A DNA stretch of 64,000 nucleotides from CAWGLW01 sp963823525 (GTDB lineage: Bacteria > Pseudomonadota > Gammaproteobacteria > Steroidobacterales > Steroidobacteraceae). The translations under genes were made by a program, and so were the position numbers. The notes under the pieces were generated by a model, which was not told the DNA's origin, searched no databases, and saw nothing but the letters and a program-made list of their open reading frames with translations. Of this stretch, positions 57,083 to 64,000 are shown in pieces (position 1 is the stretch's first letter; every line of letters starts with the position of its first letter). The stretch lies in NCBI GenBank assembly GCA_963823525.1, contig CAWGLW010000006.1:620001-684000 (forward strand), written 5' to 3'.

Positions 57083-59329
57083 TCAGTCGTCTCTCGGCTC
57101 GTTGTAGATGAACTGGCCGATGCCATGCGCGTCATAAACATCGGCCGTGCGGCCAGGGCCATGACACAAGGCACAGGTCTCGGTACCCGAAGAGACCAGC
57201 ATGCCGTCAGCCGTCTTGCCCGCAGCAAAGTCGCCACCGTTCTGCTTCATGTGCTCGGCTGCCAGCGAATCGGCATGGCACGCCGAGCACACCGAAGAAT
57301 TCGGCGAAATCACAACGTCGTCGGTCAGGATCGCCGGGTCATTCGCATCGACCGTAGTACCAAGCACCTGGCCCGGATCAACCGGGTAGTAGTCACCCGG
57401 GTTGTGACAACCCTCGCAATTGTTCAGCAGGCCCGGGTAGGCAAACTCGATGCTGTTGGCGCTGTTGCCGAAGCCGCAGATTTCCACCGGGCCATTGACG
57501 CCCGAGGCGTGCAGCTGATGCACCATTCGCTTGAGATCGATCGGCGCGTCGTCCGGACCGAGCTCATTGACACAGGCGCTGTCGGCGACGCGACGATTGA
57601 TGTCAGTGGCATTGCCGTTGTGGCAAAGCGCACAGACTTCCGGCTTGTTGGTGCGGTTATTGCCATGCAATGAGAGGTTCTTGTGGCAGTCGTTGCACTT
57701 GTCGATATTAACCACGTTGCGCCTCGGCACGGCGGGATCGTCCGTCACACCGAAGTAGTCGATCGCGTTGGTCACCGCAATCCGCTGGGTCACGCCATCG
57801 ATGACGACGGCCGGGTGGCCTTCGATCGCTACGGCCAGCGAGCCGGTTGTATCGGCCGGAATCGCGGCTGGCGAGGTGACCTCGAAGACGTTTCCTCCGA
57901 CATTCGTCGCCTTGCCAAACAGCGGATCGATCTGGATTGGTTGGCCCGGATTCACGCCGGAGCCAATGTTGCCGAAATCGGTGGTCGACCAGCCGATATC
58001 GATGGACAGGCGGCTCGCGCCCGCACCGGCCGTGAATGCCGGGTCGTTCTCGATGTCATACGGCGCATCGCCGTTGGTCGGATCGGTCACCGAAAACTGC
58101 ACCACCGGCGTTTCGCCCGGCGCCGTGCCGGTCACCGAGAGAATGTTGAACGCAAACTTCTCGGAGGCCGTATCGGTCTTGATTTCATGAACCTTCTCGA
58201 CCGGGCGCACTCCGTCGGGCCCGTGACAACCGACGCAATCGGCGTCGCTGGTCACCACTAGGCCGAACGGATGGCCGCCGCCGGCCCAGTCGATGTCGTC
58301 ATGGCAGGCGCCACATGCCGCGCGGTTCGGCACCAGGCGCCAGTTGCTCGCCTGCGGCGTGTTCGGATCGTTCTCGTTGTGGCAGGTCTGGCAATTACGG
58401 AGATCCTGCGGAAACTCGACCTCGGAGTAATCGTTGACGGAGCCTCGATAGCCAATGATGAAGTAGCCCTGGGTGAGATGCACACCGGCGTGGATCTTGT
58501 GGATCATCTGCTTCATGTCCACCGTGCCGCCCCAGGGCTCGTTGACGGTTTCACCGTCGATCGAGTACGGGTTGTGGCAGGTCACGCAGTACTCGACGTC
58601 GCGGCGGTTGCCGCCATGGAAGGCAAGCTGATCGTGACAGGCGTTGCAGGTGTCATTGTCGACGATCCGGCGCTCGAAAGTTGGCGCGCCCCCTGCGGGC
58701 ACAAAATCGGTCGGCGCGTTGTTCTTTGCATTTGGATCGCTCCGATCGATCTGGAATGCCACGCGGTGAGTCTTTGTCGCATCGAAAACCGGCCCCGCCG
58801 GGTAGGCCCCGGCACCGGCCAGCGCCGCGGCGAACGTGTAGCTGTACGTGCCATCGCCGTTATCGACGAAGGTTCCGGAGCTGCCGCGCTCATAGGTCGC
58901 CTGCGCGTTGGGGATACCTGCGCTGTCGGTCGTGATGTAGGACTGCCACTCGCTCGAGGCGCCCGAGGCCGGCGGCGGTGAAAGCTGCGCGAGCGTGAAC
59001 CGGACCTCGCTGGCGGGGAGACCGGCGAGACCGAAGCCCTGGTCGTCGGTCACCTTGAAGCTCAGCACTGGCGCGCCGCCTCCGGCCGGCACGACGATGC
59101 CGAGCACCTCGGGGTTGATCGAGTTGGCGGTGTCGATCGGGATCGCGGCAGAACCACCTCCCGGCCCTTCCGGTCCCGGCGGGCCGACGGGCCCTGTGGA
59201 ACCCGTATCGCCCTTTTTGCCGTCATCGCCAGTGCATCCGGCGATACCAAGCGCGCCGATCGCCAAGGCAAGCAACGCAATCAGTGGCAACTGCGAGTGG
59301 GTCCTGCCCCGCGCGCTCGTGAATTTCAT
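57083..59329 (-). CDS. Outer-surface decahaem lipoprotein, OmcA/MtrC family
   Basis: 748 residues from ATG 59329, with GGGAGT well placed upstream. Lipobox GIAGC (Cys32), then a collagen-like Gly-X-Y linker (about 37-59), a beta domain (60-225), five CxxCH (228, 248, 313, 339, 365), a second beta domain (390-540) and five more CxxCH (545, 566, 638, 681, 719). This split 5+5 haem layout with two beta domains is the MtrC/OmcA architecture. Expected to be exported and to hand electrons to minerals, electrodes or partner cells. First gene of the conduit operon, 184 bp before the DmsE/MtrA gene. Confidence 0.95.
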   Translation of the reverse strand: MKFTSARGRTHSQLPLIALLALAIGALGIAGCTGDDGKKGDTGSTGPVGPPGPEGPGGGSAAIPIDTANSINPEVLGIVVPAGGGAPVLSFKVTDDQGFGLAGLPASEVRFTLAQLSPPPASGASSEWQSYITTDSAGIPNAQATYERGSSGTFVDNGDGTYSYTFAAALAGAGAYPAGPVFDATKTHRVAFQIDRSDPNAKNNAPTDFVPAGGAPTFERRIVDNDTCNACHDQLAFHGGNRRDVEYCVTCHNPYSIDGETVNEPWGGTVDMKQMIHKIHAGVHLTQGYFIIGYRGSVNDYSEVEFPQDLRNCQTCHNENDPNTPQASNWRLVPNRAACGACHDDIDWAGGGHPFGLVVTSDADCVGCHGPDGVRPVEKVHEIKTDTASEKFAFNILSVTGTAPGETPVVQFSVTDPTNGDAPYDIENDPAFTAGAGASRLSIDIGWSTTDFGNIGSGVNPGQPIQIDPLFGKATNVGGNVFEVTSPAAIPADTTGSLAVAIEGHPAVVIDGVTQRIAVTNAIDYFGVTDDPAVPRRNVVNIDKCNDCHKNLSLHGNNRTNKPEVCALCHNGNATDINRRVADSACVNELGPDDAPIDLKRMVHQLHASGVNGPVEICGFGNSANSIEFAYPGLLNNCEGCHNPGDYYPVDPGQVLGTTVDANDPAILTDDVVISPNSSVCSACHADSLAAEHMKQNGGDFAAGKTADGMLVSSGTETCALCHGPGRTADVYDAHGIGQFIYNEPRDD

Positions 59330-59670
59330 AACAGACTCCCTACAACTTGATCGACGACGCACCGCCGGTCCCGGTCAGCGGCTCTTGATGACCGCCCGGG
59401 CCAGGGGGCGTAGTCGACCGGGAACAGGCGGCAGGGTCAATGCGTAAAATACCTATTGCCCTTGTCCGAACAAATCGATTCACCACAGGAAAATCAGAAT
59501 GCCGCTTCCGCTCGCCGGAGCGGACGGCTGACCTCACCGATGCGGCACTCGAACCGTGCGGCCGATTCCCGGCCCGGGTTCGCGGAACCGTATGCGCCGC
59601 TCGTGATTGTCCATTAAACTGCGCCTTTATTTAGACGAAACTCACTTCTTTCCAGCTCCGGAGAATCTCT
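59330..59670. other. Divergent intergenic region upstream of the electron conduit
   Basis: 341 bp with no convincing gene. Minus strand has a weak promoter pair, TTGTTC (59473-59468), 16-bp spacer, TATTTT (59451-59446), about 115 bp before the MtrC-like gene. No clear FNR/Crp-like site was found by eye. Confidence 0.4.
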
Positions 59671-60174
59671 TTGTTAAAGGCAACCACAAGCACCACCGCG
59701 CTCGCTCTGACCATCACCCTTGTTCTTGCAGGCTGCGCCAAGGAGCAGCCGCCTGCCGAGCCGGCCACCGCGGTCCCTGAGACCGCAGCCAGCGCTTCGT
59801 TACCCGCCGAAGCGCACCCGGTGCCATCGGCTGCACCCGGCGTCGATGTCGACTTGTCCGGAATTGCCAAGGCCGAGGGTGGCAAAACCGTCGAGGAGGT
59901 CTTCGCCGAGAAGGACCAGCTCGCTGGAACAAAGGTCAGCTTCCGCGGCAAGGTCGTCAAAGTGAATCCGGAGATCATGGGCAAGAACTGGCTGCACGTC
60001 CGCGATGGCAGCGGAGCAGGGCCGACCAGCGATCTCACCGTGACCACCGAGGCGGACCTGCCGAAAGTCGGCGATACGGTCCTCGTAACGGGGATCGTCG
60101 GGCTCGACAAGGATTTTGGCCTGGGCTACCAGTACGACGTCATCATCGAAGACGCCGAGTTATTTGTTGAGTAG
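59671..60174 (+). CDS. OB-fold lipoprotein (NrfJ-like nucleotide-binding family)
   Basis: 167 residues, TTG start. Signal peptide with lipobox LAGC (Cys22), Ala/Pro/Glu-rich linker to about 55, then a small OB-fold: TKVSFRGKVVKVNPEIMGKNW, LHVRDGSG, DLTVTTEADLPKVGDTVLVTG, GYQYDVIIEDAEL. Proteins of this type often occur beside nitrite reductase or multihaem genes; role unknown. Divergent from the conduit operon; a terminator follows. Confidence 0.75.
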   Translation: MLKATTSTTALALTITLVLAGCAKEQPPAEPATAVPETAASASLPAEAHPVPSAAPGVDVDLSGIAKAEGGKTVEEVFAEKDQLAGTKVSFRGKVVKVNPEIMGKNWLHVRDGSGAGPTSDLTVTTEADLPKVGDTVLVTGIVGLDKDFGLGYQYDVIIEDAELFVE

Positions 60175-60205
60175 CGGGCCACCCGCATCGACGATGTGAC
60201 CTGAA

Positions 60206-60233
60206 ATGGCCGGCCTTGCCGGCCATTGTCTTT
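60206..60233 (+). terminator. Terminator after the OB-fold lipoprotein
   Basis: ATGGCCGGC-CTT-GCCGGCCAT, a 9-bp perfect stem with a 3-nt loop, followed by TGTCTTT, 31 bp after the stop codon. Confidence 0.75.
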
Positions 60234-60530
60234 GCCGCAAACTGTAGCCGTAACGCATTGCGGACGATCGGCACCGGCGAGCAGCCGGTCCGGCCGACGC
60301 AGGCTCCATCGGTCCACAGATCCGTGGACCCATGGGCTTCTGCGCACTGCCTATCCTTCCAGGGGAGCCAGCCCGCTCCCCCGCAACGCACCGCGCTCCG
60401 CAGCGTTAAAGGGCCATCGTGGCGAGCGGCCCGTTGCATTACCCGATACTGAGACCGGTCCCGGCGGTTCGCGGCTGGACGGTGTGTGTGTGCGGAAATC
60501 AGCGTCGTGAATCAGCGGTGCGGATGCCGC

Positions 60531-60562
60531 AAAAAAAGAGGTGGGCCTTGCGACCCACCTCT
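60531..60562 (-). terminator. Minus-strand Rho-independent terminator
   Basis: Minus-strand AGAGGTGGG / CCCACCTCT, a 9-bp stem followed by a run of T (60536-60531). It follows the stop codon of the remnant at 60626 and could serve the fused transporter/synthase gene at 60762-63146. Confidence 0.8.
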
Positions 60563-60625
60563 CACAGCTCGTTTACCCGAGAGGGGTTTGAGGCGAGCCG
60601 GCCGGCCCGCCTCTCACCTTGCATT

Positions 60626-60671
60626 TACTGGAACAGGCTCATGATCTTGTCGATGACGCCATGGGAAATCG
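60626..60671 (-). pseudogene. 3' remnant of an unidentified gene
   Basis: On the minus strand the last codons before TAA read HGVIDKIMSLFQ, a natural-looking helical C-terminus, with hairpins and a T-run terminator right behind. Upstream, the frame meets the inverted repeat at 60672-60745 and a stop. It looks like the tail of a gene cut off by the repeat, or chance; too short to identify. Confidence 0.3.
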
Positions 60672-60745
60672 GGGACAGTTTACTTATCTAGCTGGAAGGA
60701 TCCGTGCGGCGGCTGTGGTATTGACCGAGATAGGTAAACTGTCCC
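60672..60745. repeat. REP/MITE-like inverted repeat
   Basis: Two 18-bp arms, GGGACAGTTTACTTATCT (60672-60689) and the reverse complement of GGGACAGTTTACCTATCT (60728-60745), one mismatch, separated by 38 bp. No reading frame inside. GGGACAG-type termini of this kind occur at palindromic elements linked to REP-associated (Y1) transposases. No transposase lies in the window. Confidence 0.65.
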
Positions 60746-60761
60746 GGAATTAGGCACAGGC

Positions 60762-63146
60762 TCAGTTGCTGGCGCTTTTCAGGTTCCGCTCGTACTGCTC
60801 GACGTAGTCCCGGTAGTGCCGCATGTACTCCTCGAAGTGCTGTTCCAGCCTGGAAAGCTGTCGGTCGGTGCCCTCGAAATGACGCAGCAGGTCTTCCTGC
60901 TGATAATCGAGGAGCCGCCCGAGGTTGGGGGCGACTTCGGTCATCATGTACTGGCGCATGTCCGAGAATTCGAGGATCGGCCGGTCGTCCGTGTGGATCC
61001 GCGCGCCCGCCACGAGGTCGTCCACATCCTGCTCGCCGAGCAGCAGCATGCCGGCCAGTTCGTAGACGTTGTCCAGCTCGACCGTCCTCAAATCCGCTTT
61101 GACCCGTTGCATCCTCTTTTGCAGCCCTGCGAGGTCAATTGTCGTCCTCTCCGGCGTTCCGATCAGTATGACGAAATGAGTCGGATACTGCGTGAAGTAC
61201 CAGATGGTCGTATGGGGATGGACCCGATCGAAGGTAGCGATCAGCGTCCGCAGGTCCCCGAATGAAAGGCCGCCCACGGGCAGCCATGCTGCGGCGATCC
61301 CGTCCTCGCTCAGAGCGTCCTGCATGATCTGGAAGTACTCGCGGGTGTAGAGGTAGGGGTTGCGCTTGTACTTGAGGTTCGTGACATCGGTGGCGATGAC
61401 GTCGAATCGTTCGTCTACGAAGTCGATGTAGCTGCGTGCATCATCCAGAACGATGTTCAAGCCGGGGTCGGCATAGGATTTGCGATTGACCCGGCTGAAA
61501 AGCGGGGCGGCCTCGATGATCTTCTCCTCGATCTCCACGGCATGCACTTCGACGTTATGCAGCAGCATGCTGCCTGAGGTGGTGCCGGTGCCGTAGCCGA
61601 CCGTCAGGGCGGTCTGCGGGTCGTCGTACAGCAGCAGCGGCAGATGGGCGAGCATCTTCGAGTCTGCGACCAGGACGGGATCGGTCCCGGAGACGTTCTG
61701 TCCGTCGACGAACAGCCCGCGGTACCCCTCGTTCTCGATCGCCGTCACAGTCCCGGACAGGCCCTCGGCGTAGTAGATGACGTCGAAGCCACGCATATCC
61801 TTGTGGAAGGTCTTGCTGTCGGAAAAGACCAACATGTTGGCCGCCACGCAGGACACCAGCAGGAAGACCCAGCGCGGACCTGTAGTCCCGTACGTGCGCA
61901 GGAGCAATGCGGCGGCGAGCAGCAGGCCCAGGTTGACCAGGATCAGCGTCGTGTTCCACATTCCGGCGAACGGGATCAGCACGAAGCCCGTCAGGAGGCT
62001 GCCCACGACGCAACCTGCGGTGTTGGCGAAGAAAATATTGCCGGCCTTTGCGCCGATCCGGTGGATGTCCCGGGAGTAGATCTTCAGGCCCAGGGGGAAC
62101 AGGATTCCCATGAACACGGCGGGGATGAAAGAAACAACGAAAGCCAGGGCGAGGCTTGCGGTCATCGAGTCGATGGGCAGTGACCGATCCAGCAGCGCAG
62201 TGGCTGCCTCGAAGCGCTGGAACAGGAACAGCACGAGGGCACCGCTCAGAGCCGTGAGGATGCATACGATGCTGAACGCGCCCTCCAGGTCCCTGCGCTG
62301 ATCGATCGGCCGCGACACCAGGAACGAGCCGACGGAGAACCCCAGCAGAAAACCGGCGACGATGATCGAGAAGGCCTGCGACGTGGAGAGTCCGAATGTG
62401 GAAAGTATCCGTGCCCAGAGCATCTCGTAGCCAAGACTGATGAAGCCGGTCAGCAGCAGCACGGGCAGCATGTAGGAATGCGGTGCCTTCTCAGCCGTCG
62501 GCTGATCGGGCCGCGGAGCCTGTTGTGAATGACTCGAGGCGATCAGTGCGGCCACAGCGAGGTTGCCCGCGACTGCGATCATCAGGGTCACAAAGACGCC
62601 GAAGAATCTGACCAGCACGAAGCCCGTAAGCAAGGCACCGGCGAATGCGCCCAGCGTGTTCAGGTAATAGACCTTGCTGAACTTCGAACCCAGCTCGGAC
62701 GGAGCCGTAAGAAAGTACTTCGAGACCAGGGGCAGCGTGCCGCCGATGAGGAACACAGGCGGCAGCAGGACCATGATCGAGAGCAGCAGGCGGACCAGCG
62801 ACAGGCCGTAAAAGTCGAGCTTGTTGTACGCGTGTTGGTACAGGTACGGGTAGAGCGGCAGCTCGCTGATGAGGAGGTAGGAAACGAGCGACAGCGCCGC
62901 AATGCCGAGTTCCACGTACATATAGATCTTGAGCGGGTCGCGTGTCCGCTCGGACCAGTTACCGAAGAAGTAGCTGCCGAGTCCAAGTCCCAGCAGGAAG
63001 ACCGCCACCACAGTCGCGACGGCGAAGCTGCTGACACCGAATACGAGGCCCAGCAGCCTGACCCAGATCAGCTGGTAGATCAGCGCCGAGAACCCGGACA
63101 GAAAGATGGCAGCGAAAAAAAGCCGGTTATTCAATGTCCACGCCAT
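60762..63146 (-). CDS. Fused membrane transporter-like / spermidine-synthase-like protein
   Basis: 794 residues. Residues 1-440 form about 12-14 membrane helices with the family start FLSGFSALIYQLIWVRLLGLVFG, repeated at about 228-250 as LLTGFISLGYEMLWARIL. Residues about 465-700 resemble the spermidine synthase fold: VGYGTGTTSG (516-525) as nucleotide loop, VEIEEKIIEAA, DDARSYI and IATDVTN with the catalytic-type Asp (about 587). The last 50 residues form a charged helix. It lacks the usual DP after the catalytic Asp region (DVTNLKYKRNP), so the substrate is uncertain. Between conduit genes; likely an integral membrane enzyme. Confidence 0.85.
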   Translation of the reverse strand: MAWTLNNRLFFAAIFLSGFSALIYQLIWVRLLGLVFGVSSFAVATVVAVFLLGLGLGSYFFGNWSERTRDPLKIYMYVELGIAALSLVSYLLISELPLYPYLYQHAYNKLDFYGLSLVRLLLSIMVLLPPVFLIGGTLPLVSKYFLTAPSELGSKFSKVYYLNTLGAFAGALLTGFVLVRFFGVFVTLMIAVAGNLAVAALIASSHSQQAPRPDQPTAEKAPHSYMLPVLLLTGFISLGYEMLWARILSTFGLSTSQAFSIIVAGFLLGFSVGSFLVSRPIDQRRDLEGAFSIVCILTALSGALVLFLFQRFEAATALLDRSLPIDSMTASLALAFVVSFIPAVFMGILFPLGLKIYSRDIHRIGAKAGNIFFANTAGCVVGSLLTGFVLIPFAGMWNTTLILVNLGLLLAAALLLRTYGTTGPRWVFLLVSCVAANMLVFSDSKTFHKDMRGFDVIYYAEGLSGTVTAIENEGYRGLFVDGQNVSGTDPVLVADSKMLAHLPLLLYDDPQTALTVGYGTGTTSGSMLLHNVEVHAVEIEEKIIEAAPLFSRVNRKSYADPGLNIVLDDARSYIDFVDERFDVIATDVTNLKYKRNPYLYTREYFQIMQDALSEDGIAAAWLPVGGLSFGDLRTLIATFDRVHPHTTIWYFTQYPTHFVILIGTPERTTIDLAGLQKRMQRVKADLRTVELDNVYELAGMLLLGEQDVDDLVAGARIHTDDRPILEFSDMRQYMMTEVAPNLGRLLDYQQEDLLRHFEGTDRQLSRLEQHFEEYMRHYRDYVEQYERNLKSASN

Positions 63147-63364
63147 CCGCGCTCACCCTTGTCTGCCTGGAAGTGCGTTCGAAGCAGGAGCGCCACCGCG
63201 TGTGTCAGCTTGCCCTGTGGCGGGCAAGCGGGCCGCCAAAACCTGCTCTTCGAACCAGGCGGGATGGTACCAGCAGACGTGCTGACCGTGACCCATGGCG
63301 TGGGCGACCCTGATCAAGTAAATATCCGGGCGCCATGGTTCAGGAGAGCAGGCCCTGGCGCCGA

Positions 63365-63393
63365 TAAAAAAGGCCGGGCGGATGCCCGGCCTT
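63365..63393 (-). terminator. Rho-independent terminator after the partial cytochrome gene
   Basis: Minus-strand AAGGCCGGGC-ATCC-GCCCGGCCTT, a 10-bp perfect stem with a 4-nt loop, followed by TTTT (six T counting the two closing bases of the stem). It ends the transcript of the cytochrome gene at 63479. Confidence 0.9.
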
Positions 63394-63425
63394 GAACCTT
63401 GTTGTTCTTCGTTGGCCCCGGAGGG

Positions 63426-63449
63426 GAGGTGGGCCCGAAGGCCCACCTC
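63426..63449 (-). repeat. Stable hairpin with TTCG loop
   Basis: Minus-strand GAGGTGGGCC-TTCG-GGCCCACCTC, a 10-bp perfect stem closed by the very stable UUCG tetraloop, lying between the cytochrome stop and the terminator. Its stem resembles the terminator at 60531-60562. Probably a 3'-end stabiliser. Confidence 0.6.
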
Positions 63450-63478
63450 GCTCGGTGGCCGATTATCTCGACTCAGCC

Positions 63479-64000
63479 CTAGTTGGCGTCGATGATGGTC
63501 TGGCGACCTTCCTCGAACTCCTGGGGCTCCCAGCCGTTCTGATAGGCGTGGGCCTTCAGGGCGTTCTCCACCTGCGGATCACCGGAGCGGTGACAGGTCA
63601 TGCAGGAGGATGCGTTCACACCCTCGAGCACGTCGTCGAGCTGGTTACCCCAGGGCGCCTCACCGGCTTCGACCGTCGTGGCCATGGCCGCGGTCGCATC
63701 CGGGAACAGGTTCGCGAAGCCCTCGGCGTGGCAGGCTGCGCATTCGTACAGCCCACGCGGGTAGGTCGGCGAGTGGAAGTTATGGTTCTGCAGAACCGGC
63801 GCACCCGTGCCGTCATCCGAGCCGTAGACCGGCTGCTGACCCGTGCCCGGCCAGTTGGGCAACTGATCTTCGCTGCCCGCCCAGGCGTAGATGCCACGAC
63901 CGCGGTAGATCACGATCGGTGCTGTGGTCGCGCCGGCCGAGTGGACGGCGTGCAGCATTTCCTTCATGCCGAAGGCCTGGCCGGCCCGGCCGTCATACGC
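63479..64000 (-). CDS. Multihaem cytochrome, OmcA/MtrC-like (5' part beyond window)
   Basis: The frame is open to the window edge (AYDGRAGQAFGMKEM...), so only the last 173 residues are seen. MKEMLHAVHSAG matches the histidine-containing segment (xMIHKIHAG) found between haems of the MtrC-like gene at 57083. CAACH and CMTCH are two haem-c sites. C-terminal part of a second surface-type multihaem cytochrome. Followed by a strong terminator. Confidence 0.75.
   Translation of the reverse strand, partial: AYDGRAGQAFGMKEMLHAVHSAGATTAPIVIYRGRGIYAWAGSEDQLPNWPGTGQQPVYGSDDGTGAPVLQNHNFHSPTYPRGLYECAACHAEGFANLFPDATAAMATTVEAGEAPWGNQLDDVLEGVNASSCMTCHRSGDPQVENALKAHAYQNGWEPQEFEEGRQTIIDAN

Larger units (their letters stand above)
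60175..60761. other. Gene-poor region with terminators, palindromic repeat and gene remnant
   Basis: 587 bp without an intact gene. From left to right: a terminator for the OB-fold gene (60206-60233), a featureless stretch, a minus-strand terminator (60531-60562), a second hairpin (60590-60614), a short coding remnant ending at 60626, and an inverted repeat (60672-60745). Confidence 0.6.
63147..63478. other. Intergenic region downstream of the second cytochrome
   Basis: 332 bp. No gene seen. Contains the terminator at 63365-63393 and an extra hairpin at 63426-63449; otherwise nothing firm. Confidence 0.6.

Noticed and set aside
60672..60745. Full insertion sequence
   Set aside because: Only about 74 bp with no transposase frame; a non-coding repeat is the most that can be claimed.

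Overview
This window is a piece of a GC-rich gammaproteobacterial chromosome. The ribosomal proteins, RNA polymerase subunits, EF-Tu, EF-G and PepQ read as close relatives of the Escherichia coli proteins. The gene order (tRNA-Tyr/Gly/Thr, tuf, tRNA-Trp, secE, nusG, rplKAJL, rpoBC, rpsLG, fusA, tuf, then S10, spc and alpha operons) is the standard one for this class. Multihaem cytochromes and a second, V/A-type ATPase point to a respiratory, probably environmental organism able to pass electrons across its outer membrane. I do not assign a genus.

Layout. 1-5047: the 3' part of uvrA, a GNAT acetyltransferase, a small Ala/Glu-rich lipoprotein and the prolidase pepQ. 5117-37463, almost wholly on the minus strand: one unbroken transcription/translation supercluster from the tRNA-Tyr/Gly/Thr-tufB promoter (about 37.5 kb) down to rplQ. 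It includes an rpmJ of only 37 codons, two identical tuf genes and four tRNA genes. Promoters with good -35/-10 boxes are visible before the tRNA cluster, rpsL, rplC and rpsM; the regions before rplJ and rpoB look like regulatory leaders. 37764-43116: three accessory genes, namely a lipoprotein combining one haem-c site, a beta-propeller and TPRs; a secreted parallel beta-helix protein; and a triple-RidA protein. 43175-44483: murI and a PilZ protein. 44659-52618: a nine-gene V/A-type ATPase operon (H-C-I-K-F-E-A-B-D) with overlapping genes. 52706-53683: a UbiA/MenA-type prenyltransferase. 53714-59329: a porin-cytochrome conduit made of an OmcA/MtrC-type decahaem lipoprotein, a DmsE/MtrA-type decahaem periplasmic cytochrome and an MtrB-type barrel. 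59671-64000: an OB-fold lipoprotein, a 587-bp gap with a palindromic repeat and a gene remnant, a fused membrane/spermidine-synthase-like protein, and the 3' end of a second OmcA/MtrC-like cytochrome.

How the parts may work together (inference). A UbiA/MenA-type enzyme would make a prenylated quinone. Quinol electrons would pass to the MtrA-like periplasmic decahaem protein, through the MtrB-like barrel, to the MtrC-like surface cytochrome and an extracellular acceptor (or the reverse, for electron uptake). The V/A-ATPase next door could pump H+ or Na+ at the expense of ATP, or make ATP. Joint regulation of these neighbours is not shown by the sequence.

Most notable: the outer-membrane electron conduit beside a gammaproteobacterial V/A-ATPase; the haem/propeller/TPR lipoprotein; a promoter and attenuator placed between rpsJ and rplC instead of before rpsJ; an 11-bp perfect inverted repeat wrapped around the rpsL promoter; a histone-H1-like tail on ribosomal protein L17; and identical tuf copies. 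Nothing here is clearly a wholly new defence or mobile system. All functions rest on reading the sequence by eye.
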